The notes beneath the pieces are model-generated. The model ran no database searches. It saw only the letters and a program-made list of their open reading frames with translations, and had not been told where the DNA came from. The position numbers and the translations under genes are program-made. A stretch of 64,000 nt of DNA from Sphingobacterium sp. SGR-19 (GTDB lineage: Bacteria > Bacteroidota > Bacteroidia > Sphingobacteriales > Sphingobacteriaceae): assembly GCF_011043555.1 (NCBI RefSeq), contig NZ_JAAKGS010000001.1, positions 558,001 to 622,000 of the forward strand, in the 5' to 3' direction. Positions 62,940 through 64,000 of the stretch are shown piece after piece. How positions within the stretch are numbered: position 1 is the stretch's first letter; each line of letters begins with the position of its first letter.

Positions 62940-64000
62940 TTAACGACTTCTATCCCGATCTTCTATGATCAGTTTATCATAAATCGCCATTTTTTTTTCC
63001 AATCGCAGACCATAAGGTTTCAATGCAGCGTTTATCTCATCTAGCGAACGTATCGATCCCAATAGATGTACACTGATCTTACCTGTGTATCCAGTTTTAT
63101 CAACGAGGGGCTGCTTTGCTCCATAAAACACAGTAGATTCAAGTGCTGTCATTAATCCTGATATTGTTCCGTTATCGATTACGATACCATCCATATCGGT
63201 CCGGTAGCGTCCCTCCTCTTCGCCAACCACTTTCCATAGCTTACGGGGATTCGGATCAAATTCAGTCAATACCAAACAGGTGTCCGTTGTTTCGACGGTG
63301 TGCGCATGGAACATCGGAAAGGCGACGCGAAGATCGGATATCATTTTTTCAAAAAGATCTTCTTTCGAAGAAACGACGGCTTCATAACTTACACCATGAT
63401 CCACGAGCCAATCCAAAAAACGCATTCCCTTCAAACCTGCAGTGGCGAAGTAACTCGACCTCGACCTCACCTCTATCGCACTGTCGTTAATGAACCTTTT
63501 CATTTTACCAAAGGCGACCCGGTACAAATTCTCCAGCGCCATGTTCGTTCCCGTGAATTTAGTTTTGTCAATATTATCTATGTGGTTTAAACTGTAACCA
63601 CTGGAAGTCCCAATTCGTTCGATGTAACCAGTGGCCAAGGAGTAATTTTGAATGTCGATAAGATTTAGATCGGCATTCTTTTGCAAAAATCCCAAAAGTG
63701 TTTCATTATGCCGGTCAAACGATTCTATTTTTTTATCTATTTTATTCCTGAGATTCGTTCTTCCCTCTGTCAGGGCCAACTGCACAGCTTCCCTTGTTAC
63801 CTCCTCCGTCACTGCGATAACTCTCCCCTCTTTAAGCCATACGTAGTGTGGAATAACGCGGTGCGGAAAAAGTCTGGAAAGAAGCGTATCGCCGAATAAT
63901 TTTGGAGAAGTATGCACATACATTCCTCTACTTTTGCGTTTCTCCAGAAATTCCAGCACCGTCTCCTTATTCTCTGAAGTTATCGTGATCACCTCTACTT
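62940..64000 (-). CDS. TlpA-like redoxin family protein, C-terminal part (5' end outside window)
   Basis: The frame is open through the right edge; codons VEV precede VITITSENKETVLEFL, so the GTG at 63992 is not the true start. About 354 residues are visible. The first ~100 are the end of a thioredoxin-like fold (LFPHRVIPHYVWLKEGRVIA), and the rest is a long C-terminal domain (SSYFATAGLKGMRFLDWLVD, VDKTGYTGKISVHLLGSIRS) that resembles a DUF3738-type part. The active CxxC lies outside the window. It pairs by position with the MauE and DUF6520-like genes, suggesting a thiol-redox set. Confidence 0.75.
   Translation of the reverse strand, partial: VEVITITSENKETVLEFLEKRKSRGMYVHTSPKLFGDTLLSRLFPHRVIPHYVWLKEGRVIAVTEEVTREAVQLALTEGRTNLRNKIDKKIESFDRHNETLLGFLQKNADLNLIDIQNYSLATGYIERIGTSSGYSLNHIDNIDKTKFTGTNMALENLYRVAFGKMKRFINDSAIEVRSRSSYFATAGLKGMRFLDWLVDHGVSYEAVVSSKEDLFEKMISDLRVAFPMFHAHTVETTDTCLVLTEFDPNPRKLWKVVGEEEGRYRTDMDGIVIDNGTISGLMTALESTVFYGAKQPLVDKTGYTGKISVHLLGSIRSLDEINAALKPYGLRLEKKMAIYDKLIIEDRDRSR

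Overview
The window looks like a chromosome segment of a Bacteroidetes bacterium of the Sphingobacteriaceae type (Sphingobacterium, Olivibacter or Pedobacter-like). The evidence is two SusC/SusD polysaccharide-utilisation loci with ECF sigma/FecR pairs, TAnnTTTG-type -7 promoter elements, HxlR and LytTR regulators, lipoprotein signals, and MauE/DUF6520/TlpA genes. I see no tRNA, rRNA, CRISPR array or intact transposase.

Layout. 1-8708 (minus): PUL 1, read as sigma factor, FecR, SusC, SusD and a GH31 glycosidase cut by the window edge. 8909-9862: an SDR oxidoreductase and a small chimeric gene remnant. 10057-23830 (all plus): a compact block with an unknown protein, a multi-TM protein, a DesK-type kinase and a LuxR regulator, followed by an unknown helical protein, a three-fold phage-collar protein, a 2437-residue LamG protein and a PI-PLC-like protein. 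None of the last four has a signal peptide. 23846-36311: an AT-richer, scarred region with two near-identical S41 peptidases, a nonsense-broken AraC gene, truncated siderophore-interacting and DUF4143 genes, chimeric remnants of a uvrA paralogue and a lipoprotein gene, a class II Fic protein and a short UvrA. 36464-42400: a RelA/SpoT-domain protein with an RNDILH motif near its C-terminus, a fatty acid desaturase and a two-domain glycosyltransferase. 42381-47549: a small Fn3/DUF5675/holin-like cassette present as one intact and two decayed copies (the third at 35829-36311), with a DUF6169-type gene pair between direct repeats and an HxlR/oxidoreductase pair. 47684-50674 (minus): a 43-codon peptide gene, a hairpin, an LpxL-like acyltransferase, a LytS-type kinase and a LytTR regulator. 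50811-61622: PUL 2 for xylan (sigma, FecR, SusC, SusD, GH10 xylanase) and an AraC regulator. 61617-64000: a VOC protein and MauE, DUF6520 and TlpA-like genes.

How the parts may work together. Each PUL pairs regulators (sigma/FecR) with an outer-membrane importer (SusC/SusD) and an enzyme. In PUL 2, the sigma gene and the AraC gene share an ~85-bp upstream block holding two direct repeats 20 bp apart, which suggests one AraC-type switch for both. The best candidates for undescribed systems are the collar/LamG/PI-PLC block next to its two-component system, the peptide/acyltransferase/two-component locus, the RelA/SpoT protein with a HEPN-like motif, and the recurring DUF5675 cassette with its embedded gene pair. 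Functions of these four are inferred from sequence and context only.
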